Shown here: piece after piece, positions 32,677-43,242 of the stretch
Numbering within the stretch: the stretch's first letter is position 1
Layout of the letters: each line of letters begins with the position of its first letter
Origin: Toxoplasma gondii ME49
Lineage: Eukaryota > Apicomplexa > Conoidasida > Eucoccidiorida > Sarcocystidae
NCBI RefSeq assembly: GCF_000006565.2
Contig: NC_031474.1
Location: 4,251,662-4,315,661, forward strand
Length of the DNA: 64,000 nt
Direction of reading: 5' to 3'
Position numbers and translations under genes: made by a program
The notes under the pieces: model-generated
What the model was told of the DNA's origin: nothing
The model's database searches: none
The model's input: only the letters and a program-made list of their open reading frames with translations

Positions 32677-34919
32677 GATGCTCTTCTTGGCGTCCGTAGG
32701 TCTGAGTGGAGAAGAAAGAGAGGCTGGAAAGAGGGGGAAACGTTTTTTCGAGGAAACGCACAGGCGCTCTGTGAACGCGATTGCCAATCTGTCTGAATTT
32801 ATCCTTGGAAGATCCTTGCAAGAGCAACACTGGTGAAGAAAAGAACGCACAGGCACATGCAAAAAATCGAGTCCTTTTTCCGGGCGAAAAAATAGAGAGA
32901 GACAGCGAAACGGCCGAGTAATTGGAAGCTTCAAACAGCGGGAAAAGCAGAAGAATGGTGGACCGGTACCGCTGAGTCTGTGTAGTGCCTTGTTGCGTCA
33001 CAGCGTCGAAAAACGGGGCAAAAACCGTTTCTTCTGCCCGAGCATTGCACACGCTCGTCTTCCGGTCCTCCTCTCCTCACTACCTGTCTTTTTTCTCCTC
33101 TATTTCCCCTCCTTTCCTCTCTGCCTCCGTGGTTCTCTTTCCCTGGCGCCGGACCTCTGAGCGCTCTGCTTGCCCCGCTCTACGTTCTCACTTTCGTCCA
33201 CAGAGCTGGAATCTGAAACTCCTGCTTCTTCTCACCGAGCGTAACTCAGGCCGCTTCTCCTTTGCCCTTCCTCTCCAGAAAAAGAAGCCGAAAAGTCACG
33301 ATTGACGCCGACATAGCCGCGCCTCGATTCCCGGAACAGAGTGCAGAGACAGCAGGAAACAAAAAGTTTCACGAGACACGAACCCCAACAATGCTCGACT
33401 TTCATCCCTGCAAGCGACACATCTCCCCGGAGACAAACAGCAGAAGTCAAGAGGACAGAAAGGACAACATGAGCGCGTGAGAAGTGCGACAATCGACGAA
33501 AAAGACAAACACAAGCCGGACTGGCGCGAGGCTCCGCACATGCAGTGAAAACGCTGGCAACCTTTACTCATAGTAACGCGCATGAGGCCGTGTACGCGGT
33601 CACGAGTTTCATCTGCATATGCGTATCTATGCGTGTTTGTGAGAGAATTGGATTCCTGAGAATGTTTTGAACGGATGGTTGTCAGTAACGCATATTTGTT
33701 TCCTTTCTGCACGGAAGCGAAGCATGCAGCAAGCGACTTATGCCCTCGTGGTGTTTCTGTAATCCCAGGCACCCACTGTAGACGGGACTGGGCATTCCGG
33801 GTCATAAACTGTTGACGAAGTAGCATTCGGCGATTCAGAGCTCGAATAGCACATAGGAATCGTCCCTGCAGTTATGGATGCCGCGCTAAGAGTCTTTGTA
33901 TCCGCAGATGCGTCGCTCGATCATCCGTCAAGTGATGAAAAGAACTGACAGACTGCGCGATTGCTACACAACTCGCCAGCCTTTACACTCTAGCCGTATG
34001 TACAAATATAGATGTTTCTAAGGAGACAGTTACATGCTTGTCAGCAGACTGTGGAACATTAGTAAATGCAAAAGTTCATGTTAAATTGGGAAAACACGGT
34101 TTCTCCAACCCGCCTCTCTTCGGTGAAGACAGAACGGGCCACTCCTCCTATATTCCCCGTCACGAAACACCCCATGCTTGCTTCGCTAAACATCTGAAAA
34201 GCGGCACTTAGCCTGTCTCTCTGTGTGTCACAAGTTAGCAGTGAGCATGTGAGGTCACTGAGTCTTCTTCACAGATATGTGAATGTATATATACGCTCAT
34301 ACATGGGCATTTTGTATTTGCACGTGAACCAATACAAGGACTTACATCCAGCGACTGCGGCTTTCCTGGAACAGGGCCAGCTGCCACACAAACTCTGAAG
34401 AGTTGTATGGAAAGTCGCGTTCACGAATACTCTCCTAGAGTATGACTGGCACTGAAAGAATGTGTAAAAGTGCTGTCAGTGGACAACCGCAAGGAGCGCT
34501 GACGGAGACATGCTCGTCAACTGTTTGGATGAACAGGACCACCGTGCTGGGAGTCAAAAGATGAAGCTCTTCTCCAGGGGCCAGTGCCGTCAGAGAATTC
34601 TCAGCCGCGGTGAAACCTTTACAGCGAGAAGTGATGAAAAAAAGCTTTCTTCGGGTTCGTCAAATGTACGAAGAGGGAAGGTGAAAAAACCATAGAGCGG
34701 CACCTCCACTCCAACAAGCTCGACAGTACAACACAGCTCGAGTGTCTGTCCATTCAACGACACCGAAATCTTTTTTAAAGGAAGACTTTCACTGGTTTCC
34801 ACTGGAAGTGCATGCTTTTGGCCGCGCCATCACGTTACCACCCCAGCAGCGAAATTTCTCTGCACAACTTGGGCGCTTTGACTTCAGGAAGGCACTCTGT
34901 CATTGCGGTGTCGCATACA

Positions 34920-34941
34920 TGTATATATATATATATATATA
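34920..34941. repeat. (TA)n microsatellite
   Basis: TA run flanked by acatgta and acatgcc, about 100 bp downstream of the derlin stop codon. Confidence 0.9.
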
Positions 34942-35038
34942 CATGCCTACAAACATATACCTACACATGCAAATGTAGATTGACTTATTTACGCTTCTCT
35001 CCGCAAGACCATCGATGCCGATAAAGACATCGAAGCGT

Positions 35039-36808
35039 CTACCGTTTCCAACGGCGTCCTCGTTTAAATGTTTCACTTGTTCGCCGGAAGAGAGGATGTT
35101 CTGACCCTTTCTCGTCGCTGTGTCCCTCCGATTCGCGTTTGATTTTCTTCTCCCTTTCTCCTTTGTCACTTTCGCGCGTTTCTTGGGTACGCGGCTGCCG
35201 CCCCGCGAGTCTCTCGTCACTTGTTTCTGCGCTTCTAAATGTGTGTGTGCTACCTAGGCTCCGCGCTGCCTGCTCTGCACTACACACGTCAGGCATCTCT
35301 GCATTCGCGAAGGGGTAGAGCGAGAGAGCTGCTTCTCCGTTCTTCGTAGACTGGCGGCGCTGGAGGAGCAGCCAAGCCGCAGCGGCGGCGATGCCCCACA
35401 AGTCTGCGGCAACAATTTTCCCCTCAAGAATCCAGTTCTGCAGTAAAAAGAAGAAAGGAAGATACTCGTTCGGGATTGTGCAGAGGCCGTAGACGTCGGC
35501 CTCGCCTCCCGGATGCGTCCTGCTCCAGACGTAGAGGAGAAACGTGCAGACCGTCTGCAGCAGATGGTCGCTGGGAATCTGCTGCAGCGCCGCCAGGCTG
35601 TACGTACACCCCAGCGCGAAGGCAAGCATGCGCTGAAAGGCGGCGGGCGCGTGCGTCCGCTGAAAGTGGGTTTCGAGGCCTCCCAAGTAGGCGTGAACGA
35701 AGGAAAAGGAGAGCAGAGACGACAGCGAGAACGGGCCGAGGAAGAATAGCGAAGAAAGCAGGCGTTGGAGCTCGCGACCGCGCCGGAGTGCCTCTGCGTC
35801 GAACAGCAGCGCCGAAGGCGCAAAGTGCCGCGACGAAGAAAAAGACGACAGGAGCGACAGTGCCGCCGCAATCGACAGATACCCCTTTGTCAGCTTCGGC
35901 GTCGCCTTCCACTGGCGCACCACAAACGACGTGAGAGGAGACTCAAACGCCTCAGCAGTCGCAGCGGTGGCGTCTGCATCTTCGTCTGTCGAGCCTTCGT
36001 CAGCGAAAAACCCCTGTGAATCGGCAGCTTCGTGTGAACAGGAGTCCCTGCGTTCCGAAAACGCTCCCTCCCCCTCCTCCGCCTTTTTCTTCCTCTTCCC
36101 CCAAGAAAAAACGTCCTTCAAGCCAAACAGAAAGGCGACAGGGCCTTCCACCCTGCGGCACAACCTGCCGTGGTTAGGGAACCGAGAAAGGCCGGAGACC
36201 CGCGCCTTCCGATTCCGTCGGTCCCTCTCCGGGTGTCCAGACACCGCGTCGACGAAAAGCGTCGACCCACGCGTAGGCTGCGTACAGGCCCGACCAGACA
36301 CCTTGCGTCTGTTTTGTTCACCTAGGCGGAAGCGCCTTGCATTGTCTTTACTGCAAATGGCGGACGAAGGAGCAAGACGAGGAAAGGCAAGGGCGACTGG
36401 CGCCCTCGCGAAGCGTCCATCAGAGATTGGAGATGCAAATCGGGACAGCTGGGCCTTTCCGGACAAGAGCGGCGGCGAGAGAAGCAGAGGGCTAGACAAG
36501 TCGCGAGTCGAAAGGCTTCTTACAATCTTCTGGAAAGAGAAAGAACTACGTCCACCGCCTCTTTCTCCGACAGAGAGGCGACACGGCTGCGAAACGGTCT
36601 GAGAAACGTTGTCGTTTCTCGGGGCAGCATCCAGTCTCACTAGAGGTTGACGGCCCTCAGGCGCGACGAGAGCGAGCCCCTCAAGTGACTCTAAGAGGAG
36701 GCTCGCCGTAGCGCTGTAGAGAAAGAGCAAAGCGAGGCCGCATCTCGCGAAGGGAAGGCTACCTTGACAGCGAAGGTGACAGAGTGAGAAAAAATCCCCT
36801 CTTTCCAT
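35039..36808 (-). CDS. Der1Ap: Apicoplast-targeted derlin (symbiont ERAD-like/SELMA import component)
   Basis: 589-residue single exon with ATG at 36808. Residues 23-39 are a hydrophobic signal segment (CGLALLFLYSATASLLL). About 250 residues rich in Ser/Arg and poor in acidic residues follow, as in bipartite apicoplast targeting, then an acidic stretch before 298. The derlin core spans about 299-486: TPKLTKGYLSIAAAL, then LLSSLFFLGPFSLSS matching the family's F.FFGP loop, the LLYVWSRTHPGG signature, and PNEYLPFFFLLQNW. In apicomplexans this derlin sits in the periplastid membrane and forms part of the pathway importing nuclear-encoded proteins into the apicoplast. A host-ER derlin would lack the long N-terminal leader. 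The final membrane segment reads WGIAAAAAWLLLQ, lacking the GHxYYF signature of ER derlins. The C-terminal ~100 residues are charged. Confidence 0.85.
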   Translation of the reverse strand: MERGDFFSLCHLRCQGSLPFARCGLALLFLYSATASLLLESLEGLALVAPEGRQPLVRLDAAPRNDNVSQTVSQPCRLSVGERGGGRSSFSFQKIVRSLSTRDLSSPLLLSPPLLSGKAQLSRFASPISDGRFARAPVALAFPRLAPSSAICSKDNARRFRLGEQNRRKVSGRACTQPTRGSTLFVDAVSGHPERDRRNRKARVSGLSRFPNHGRLCRRVEGPVAFLFGLKDVFSWGKRKKKAEEGEGAFSERRDSCSHEAADSQGFFADEGSTDEDADATAATAEAFESPLTSFVVRQWKATPKLTKGYLSIAAALSLLSSFSSSRHFAPSALLFDAEALRRGRELQRLLSSLFFLGPFSLSSLLSFSFVHAYLGGLETHFQRTHAPAAFQRMLAFALGCTYSLAALQQIPSDHLLQTVCTFLLYVWSRTHPGGEADVYGLCTIPNEYLPFFFLLQNWILEGKIVAADLWGIAAAAAWLLLQRRQSTKNGEAALSLYPFANAEMPDVCSAEQAARSLGSTHTFRSAETSDERLAGRQPRTQETRESDKGEREKKIKRESEGHSDEKGSEHPLFRRTSETFKRGRRWKR

Positions 36809-39800
36809 GCTGGTGAACAGGAAGCACGACCTTCATCTGGGGTGATCCCGGCGCGCTGCTTCCCGCGCGTCCAAGTCCATCGGCCCCGGGCGCTACTCTC
36901 CACGTTACGCGCCAACTTCTCGGCTAAGCCTCTAAATCAAAGGTCGCTGAACTCCTTCTCGACGTGCAACCGCTGCGAAGACGGCATGTATCGTTTTTAC
37001 CTCCCACACAAGGAGAGCGCATGTAGACACACATATGTGGAGCGGCGGGTTAAAACCGTTTGCACTGGTGGAATTTCTTTTGTTGTCGGCCACAGGGTCG
37101 ACCAGACGGGCCGAAACAAGCAGAAAGTGTTCAAGAGAGAAAAATCACGGGTCGGAGAACACCTGGAGAAGAATGCGCTCGATTTTAGCCTCGAGTTCTG
37201 TCAAAGCGGCACGCACCCCCTTCGTCGAAAGTCAACTCTGCCGCCGCGAGAAGGGGGGAGGGGGCCAGAGAGATCTGAAACGTGTACATCTGGGGGAAAA
37301 GGATGCAGATTTTACCACATATTTGACTCTCACGGGAAAACACAATTCAAATTCAGATTCAGAGAAAAGTCAGAGCCACTGGAGAAGCAGAACACGCGAA
37401 AGACACGCACAGAAACCCGCCAGCGACGGGAGAGACGGGAAACGCCTTTGGAAAGCCGTTTTCCGTTCCACTGAGAGACGATGTGGAGGGATCCAGACTG
37501 TCTTCCGGGAATCTACAACAAAGATTACCCTTTGGCCTCTTCGTCATCTTCGGAAGGAGCTGGAGCTTTTTTTGAGCAATTTTAGGCGGAAGCTGAGCAG
37601 CTCGGCGAGACACACAAACGCCGCACACTGCGGTTGACAACTGCATGCACGATTTCATAAAACAACCCTTCATGTATACTGAAGTATCACATGCCTGCGA
37701 AAAGTACACATATACATTGAAATGCATTCAGCAGATCAGTACATACGTGTTTGTATCATTCACCTCCCATTAAATGTGTAAACATGGCGTTTGAGATCTA
37801 AGCAGCGAGGTCCCATTCGGCGCAAGTTTTCAACAAACATCATCTGCAGCACTGAGTTCTTTGACATTTGCGTGTACTGAGCCTCGTAACTGACAAAGGA
37901 ATTGCGAGAAGCAGCAGATTTCCTTGTTTCAGGTGGAAGACTCCCCTCGGACACTACCGAATTCAGAAAGGATGCTTCGAGTTACTCGCACAGAACTCAC
38001 CGTGTCTGTTATCGGTGTGCTCTGTATCTAAATTCATCGTATATTTTCCTCTTCTCTTAGCTGTGATGTTCTTTGTACTTCAAACAACTGCAGCTGCATC
38101 TCCTAGCGGAAGGGGCTATAGAAACTGGACATAAACCTTGACCTGGAAACTACTGGCTCCAGTTTGGCGTACATCGCAGGGAAGAGTTAGGTCTAACTTT
38201 ACCGTCAAGGTTGTGGGAAACGGATCTTTGGAGCGTGGCGGGAAATCGACACAGCACAAAGCGGTGGTTCGATCGTTGATTGAACTTGGACTGCGCTGGT
38301 GGGTGCGACAATCAGTGCGAATCCCGTATGAACAAGCCGAAAGGATTGTTGCAGCATCTGCTTCGCAACTTCCGTCGCGTCGCCGACGACTCACCGGACA
38401 CATTTTAGTTTCAGAAATACGGCCTTTTACGCAGTCGGTGCAACGCCACCTCGCGCAGGGCCTACAGACTTTCAACCACTGTCAGCCCATCTCCGATGAA
38501 CGCGACCGAACGGCGCCGAAAACTCTGTTGGAGCGGTCTCCCTTCTCAAAAAACAAGAATCTGTTGCACATGTAGATGATGCGATTGGTTCGTTTTTTTG
38601 GCCAACGTTCCTTTTTGTGTACTCTGGAAACAGAAACGTTCTCCTTTTAATTCTATGGACAGTCCCTCGGGTCACGTTTAGCCCAGCTTCGCATCTGAGC
38701 TTCTGCCTACCGAACTGCGTGCTTGCTCTAAGAGTATAATCTCTGCCGTTCTTGAACAGATACACGGAGCTCAGGAAAGCGACATAATACAGTGGGGAAG
38801 GAACAGCCCGCAATTGCAGTTCCGCGCAGAGTAACAGTGATGCGGTTTCGGTTTCCGCGGCGGAAGGCGCTAGAGAAAGTGGAACTTCATTAGCTTGCTT
38901 TCTCAGTTTCTCGTCGAAAACAAAGCAACTGAACGCTACCTTCCCAACAGCCCAAAAGGGCTCGGTAATGTCGGACGGCGCCTGCACACGGCATAGCGGC
39001 AAGAGGTGCAAAGGAAATTCGGAGAAAACCGTCCTTTCTCTCGCCACCGAATTTCGCGAGCCCGCTTTCCCAGTCAACACAGCTGTCTGGGTACCAAATG
39101 TCGCCATGCAGAGGTGTCAGCATGTTGCGCTTTCCCTATCTCTCTGCATCCGCACCGTCAAACGAAACCTCACGAGCACAACACGCGGCACGTTTCAGCC
39201 ACAAAAAACCTGAAAAAAACACTCTAATGACAAAGGGAATCGTTTGCAACAAAACAAAAGGAAAACGACAAACTTAGCTGCATTTTCGAAGTGACTTTTC
39301 CTGCATTTCATGCTGCCCGGAGCAACAGGAGGAACTTGACAGAACCCTCGACAAACACCACTTTCCACGTCTGCAACACAAACTCCACCACAAAAGTCCC
39401 CATTTCGTAGGATCCCTTAGCAGGGACTTACGCTCCGAGAACCCCCTCACTCTTGACTACTTGCTTTCTGCCAATCCCGTAGTTCCGGGCTCTGCACTCG
39501 AACGCCACTCCCCACGTCTACAGCTCGCTCCGGCCAGCCCAGACACGACAACGTGCTCCCTCCGATTAAAAGATCGCCACGGATTCCCTCATTGTCCAGC
39601 TCGTTTCATTCTCTCTGTCGTTTCAGGCGCATCCACTTCTTGTACTCCTTCTGGCGAGAGGCGACCTCACGAGTTTCGTCCTTCTGTGTGCCGGTTCCAT
39701 GTGGTCACAAAGTGAATGAGTGCATGCAGGACTTTCTTCGCTCCAGTTTCCGGCTCAATCTTCTGACCGGTTTTTTCTCCCTGTACCGCCGTCGGATCAA

Positions 39801-39855
39801 AGCGCTCCAAGAGACCTGGGTCACTTACGTTCCCTCAGTCTGTCCCTTGGTTATC
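36809..39855. other. Spacer upstream of the derlin gene
   Basis: About 3 kb that must hold the derlin promoter and leader and the 3' UTR of the next minus-strand gene. One ATG-initiated 211-codon frame (39107-38472, -) has no recognisable family and no supporting context. I see nothing else. Confidence 0.5.
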
Positions 39856-42800
39856 TCAGCAGACGCGGGCACCCTGACGGGACAGCTTGAGCTGGAGACA
39901 CTCTTCGGCGTTCGGATAACTCAAGGCTTCACTCCTGGGGGCGGCGACAGCGGTCGCGGGAAGCCCGTCGCTACAGCAAGTAGTAAAGGAGCTGCGGACG
40001 CCCTCAGCGAGGGTGTCTGTGGTCCTCAAGATGCAGGGAGTCCCTGCGGGAAGCCTGGACCCCATGGAGAGAGAAGTCCTGTCGCTGAAGCTTCCGCTGC
40101 GACTGCGGAGACTGTCACAGCCGCTACCCCAGCTGGTCCCGTTTCGCGAGTTCGAGTCCTCGCCTGTGGTGACTGGCGTGGCGCGGACTGCAAGCGGCTC
40201 GAAGGTCTTTGCACCATCGTCTCTCTCTGCGAGCGCTCCGCGTTTCAGCTCTTCTTCGACGCCCGGGGCCAGGCCCGACTCGCATTGGATTTTGGGCAGA
40301 GCTCCCAGGAGCCCTGACAGGTTGTTGTGGAGCTGGAAGAGTTCGACGAGTCGCAAGAACTGGAGGCCAACCGCATACTGAGCATTCGTGGACGCGGGCG
40401 CCGGAACGGCGGCGGCCTTCGCTGGGAGGAGCCGGTCTGCGACCGCCATGTCTCTCGTCGGGAGATTCTGAAGCAGCTGCAGCAAGGCGGAACCTAGCCC
40501 CGAATCGGCACCTGGAAAGGCAGCCGCGGCCAACGGCCGAGAGGCTTGCAGGGCCTGCGAAGACAAGCCACGCAGCGCCTCGGGCGAGACGTCCAGGAGG
40601 CCCTGGGAGGTCTGAAACGGTTCTTCTGCGCTCGTAGCTCCGTCCAGGAGCCGCGTCGAGTCGCTGGGAAAGTCGAGCGGGCGCTTCAACTTGGGCTTCT
40701 GAAGCAGACTCAGCAGCAGCGCTTCCTGGTTATCCGCTGCGATTTCTCCGCCCTCATGGCCCTTCAACACTTGCGAGAGGTCGCCCTGGAGAAAGGAGCG
40801 CAGGAGGGCTTCGCGCTCGCGGGTCAGCTCTTCGAGGGACGCGTCGGCCTGCTTGGCGGCGACGGCATCTTCCGTGGCGTCCATCCGTGTCTTGAACTCG
40901 TCGACGAATTGGAAGAAGTCCCGCTCAGACGAGGCTGGCTGCGTGCGGTCCGCCTGGAGACAGATCTGGGGGCCGAACAGCGATGCACAGTCCTGGCCGT
41001 TCCCGATCGCCGCCAGCGATCGCGCCAACAACGTCTCCAAAGACGGGGCCTGGGTCGTCTCCTCCGCCAGCGAGGGCAGTGACGAAGCGACTGAAAGCGT
41101 AAGCGACTCCTGCCGGGTCTGGCCATGGTCGCTGACGGCGTCTCGACTCGCGACCTGAAGGAAGTCTAGGGCCGCCGCCTTCGCCGGTGTGTGAAGGACC
41201 TCCTTCTGCCCCGGCTGCTGCATGTTAAACAAAGGGCCTCTCACGCAGTACGCAGAGTCAGCTTCTCCGTTTCGAAGCTCCTCCTTACTCAGCCTGTCGG
41301 CGATGTCTCTGCGTTTGCGGATGCCAGCACTTGCTCGACGCGCGTGACCTCCCACGGCGCGCTTCACCCCCGTCCGTCTGGGGACAACAGCCGGTGCCGC
41401 CTTCTCCGCGTGGCTCGCTGAGTTGCCTGTCAAAGCCTGGAGTTGCATCTGCAGGGCCTGGACAGCTGCAGAGAATTTATCGGTGTCGCCTAGCTCGTTC
41501 GCTGCCCCTTCCAGTTCCCCGTTGAAAAGGCCGAGTTGCTGTAGGATTTGAAGCAGCTGCTTCTGAGTGCAGGCGTCGATCTTGGCGGCCTCAACTCTAC
41601 GCTCCGCGCCGAAGAACCCTGAACGACTGGCCGCATTCAGCAAAAGATCTGAAGCCAACGCCCCGCCATGCATGCAGTCTGCCACTTCGTTCAGCCCACC
41701 GCTCCAGCCGAAGGGCGAGCAGGCGCCGGCATGCTCGTCGACCTGCGCTTGGGCCCAGTTATGGCGGCTCGGGGCGTGGGCGAGAGGGCGACGGCGGCGC
41801 TTCTTCAAGCCGCGCGGCGTCCGCCGGGCACTCACGGGCGAGGAGTCTGCGGAGTGGCGGAGGTCCGCGCTCAGCTGGTCGGCTTCCGCGGAGTCTTCGA
41901 AGGGGAGATACCTGGGGGCGCCGTCGGCCACGAAGCCCGTTCCGGCTTCGTCGCTCTGCACTGAGGCCTCGCCGAACGCCTCCTCGGCGCCAGGTCCATG
42001 CAGCCAGCGTTGGGGCGCCTGCGCGCGCAGAGTTCGGGAGACAGCCTGCGGACTCGGGGCGGCGTGGCGCTGAAGTGTCGCCCGTCTGCGCTTCGCGCTC
42101 GCGCCGACGCGAAGACCCTCAGAGCCTTCCCCAGATGCACCTTCGCTGGCTCCGACAGCACCGACAGAAGCGTTCGATGAGTGGACCCCAGAGCGGTTGC
42201 CACGGCCAGCGACGGCAGTTGCGCTGGAGACGCCTCCGAACTCTTCGCTGCACTGGACTGCGAAATCGAAGACTCCGAGGAGGTGCGCCAAGTGGAAGAG
42301 CTCCGAGACGGTCGCGAATGGCATGCGCGAGAACACGAGGCCGTGGGACGCGAGGAACGTGTCGCGGGTCTCTGGGGGCGAGGCATGGTACGCCCGGCGC
42401 AGGCGCCGCAGCAGCACCTGCCGGCCTTCAGCGCCGAGTGGCAGACGAAATCCGGGAGTCCAGGTCACGCGAGGAGGCGAAGAAGTCGGGGAGCTGTCCA
42501 CAGAGCTGCTTGCCGCGGTCGTCGCGCTGTCCACCGACGCACTTGCGGCAGACGCGAACGCGGGTTTCTCACCGTCAGCCTTGTTCGACTCAGACTCCTC
42601 GGAAACTCCCAGCTGGACTTGCGCCTCGTCAACGTCTGTCTGTTGTTCATGCTGCTGCAGAACACGAGCCTCGATGCGGGACACAGCATCATCGAGAGAA
42701 TGTGAAGCGCCAGACATCCCCGACAGGGTTTGCGTTTGCCGACGCGGAACCGCGCTCCGGGCGAAAGGCGTTTGCGGGCCCGGCGAACTTCGAGCCATGA

Positions 42801-43242
42801 CTGAGACGGAGTCCAACGCGTCGGCTGTGGCGTCGGGGCACGGAGTTGCGAGGAGGCTGAGCGTGACTGGGGAAGAGAGCAGCGCCGCTGCGGAGGCGGT
42901 CGAGCTCGCGGGAGCGGCAAAGTCGAGGGAGTGCGTAGAGGCGTTCGGGGTGATACCCAGAGCAGGCGAGTCCTGGAATGACATGGATGGAAAGGTAAGG
43001 GATGAGGAGTCTTCTGACGGTGCCGAGGCAGGTGATGACGGCGCTCGCAGACGATCGGCACTCTCCAGTTCCCCGTCGTTTGAAGAAGGCGCTGGTGCGT
43101 CTGTGTTCGAGTCCGTTTCTGCAGTGTGGGACTCGAGGGCGGTTTCTTGGTGACCACCGACCTTCAGGAGGGAGAGAAAGGCGTCTTGTTCTTGCTGGGC
43201 AGACACGCCGAAATTCGGGGCGTCGATTTTGCCGGTCTCCAT
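39856..43242 (-). CDS. Large unknown protein with an ACDC-like helical segment
   Basis: 1128 residues from the ATG at 43242 (CTCACCATGGAG context). The frame is open a little further upstream but lacks an ATG. It is Ala/Ser/Gln/Leu-rich and mostly low complexity, with no signal peptide or membrane segment. Basic clusters (KKRRRRP near 515, GIRKRRD near 670) suggest a nuclear location. Residues ~262-331 form a compact helical block: RQVLLRRLRRAY, PPETRDTFLASH, ATVSELFHLAHLLGVFDFAVQ. This spacing resembles the ACDC domain that accompanies ApiAP2 DNA-binding domains, but no AP2 domain is seen. A second helical block near 605-655 reads LLQILQQLGLFNGELEG. Function unknown; a chromatin or transcription role is speculation. 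Confidence 0.75.
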   Translation of the reverse strand: METGKIDAPNFGVSAQQEQDAFLSLLKVGGHQETALESHTAETDSNTDAPAPSSNDGELESADRLRAPSSPASAPSEDSSSLTFPSMSFQDSPALGITPNASTHSLDFAAPASSTASAAALLSSPVTLSLLATPCPDATADALDSVSVMARSSPGPQTPFARSAVPRRQTQTLSGMSGASHSLDDAVSRIEARVLQQHEQQTDVDEAQVQLGVSEESESNKADGEKPAFASAASASVDSATTAASSSVDSSPTSSPPRVTWTPGFRLPLGAEGRQVLLRRLRRAYHASPPETRDTFLASHGLVFSRMPFATVSELFHLAHLLGVFDFAVQCSEEFGGVSSATAVAGRGNRSGVHSSNASVGAVGASEGASGEGSEGLRVGASAKRRRATLQRHAAPSPQAVSRTLRAQAPQRWLHGPGAEEAFGEASVQSDEAGTGFVADGAPRYLPFEDSAEADQLSADLRHSADSSPVSARRTPRGLKKRRRRPLAHAPSRHNWAQAQVDEHAGACSPFGWSGGLNEVADCMHGGALASDLLLNAASRSGFFGAERRVEAAKIDACTQKQLLQILQQLGLFNGELEGAANELGDTDKFSAAVQALQMQLQALTGNSASHAEKAAPAVVPRRTGVKRAVGGHARRASAGIRKRRDIADRLSKEELRNGEADSAYCVRGPLFNMQQPGQKEVLHTPAKAAALDFLQVASRDAVSDHGQTRQESLTLSVASSLPSLAEETTQAPSLETLLARSLAAIGNGQDCASLFGPQICLQADRTQPASSERDFFQFVDEFKTRMDATEDAVAAKQADASLEELTREREALLRSFLQGDLSQVLKGHEGGEIAADNQEALLLSLLQKPKLKRPLDFPSDSTRLLDGATSAEEPFQTSQGLLDVSPEALRGLSSQALQASRPLAAAAFPGADSGLGSALLQLLQNLPTRDMAVADRLLPAKAAAVPAPASTNAQYAVGLQFLRLVELFQLHNNLSGLLGALPKIQCESGLAPGVEEELKRGALAERDDGAKTFEPLAVRATPVTTGEDSNSRNGTSWGSGCDSLRSRSGSFSDRTSLSMGSRLPAGTPCILRTTDTLAEGVRSSFTTCCSDGLPATAVAAPRSEALSYPNAEECLQLKLSRQGARVC

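Larger units (their letters stand above)
32437..35038. other. Spacer between TFIIF beta start and apicoplast derlin stop
   Basis: Promoter and 5' leader of the TFIIF beta gene on the left, 3' UTR of the derlin gene on the right. No gene seen. Holds the purine tract at 32496-32676 and a TA repeat at 34920. Confidence 0.55.

Noticed and set aside
31507..32796. 429-codon plus-strand frame opposite TFIIF beta, with membrane-like start
   Set aside because: The hydrophobic and RE-rich stretches arise from the pyrimidine and purine tracts; the minus strand carries the family match.
35039..36915. Upstream overlapping frame before the derlin ATG
   Set aside because: The upstream frame begins at TTG, not ATG, so it is not a supported uORF.
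38472..39107. ATG-initiated 211-codon minus-strand frame
   Set aside because: No family, no repeats or targeting features, and no flanking exons found; could be real but unsupported.
42197..43153. 318-codon plus-strand frame
   Set aside because: Antisense shadow of the 1128-residue gene.
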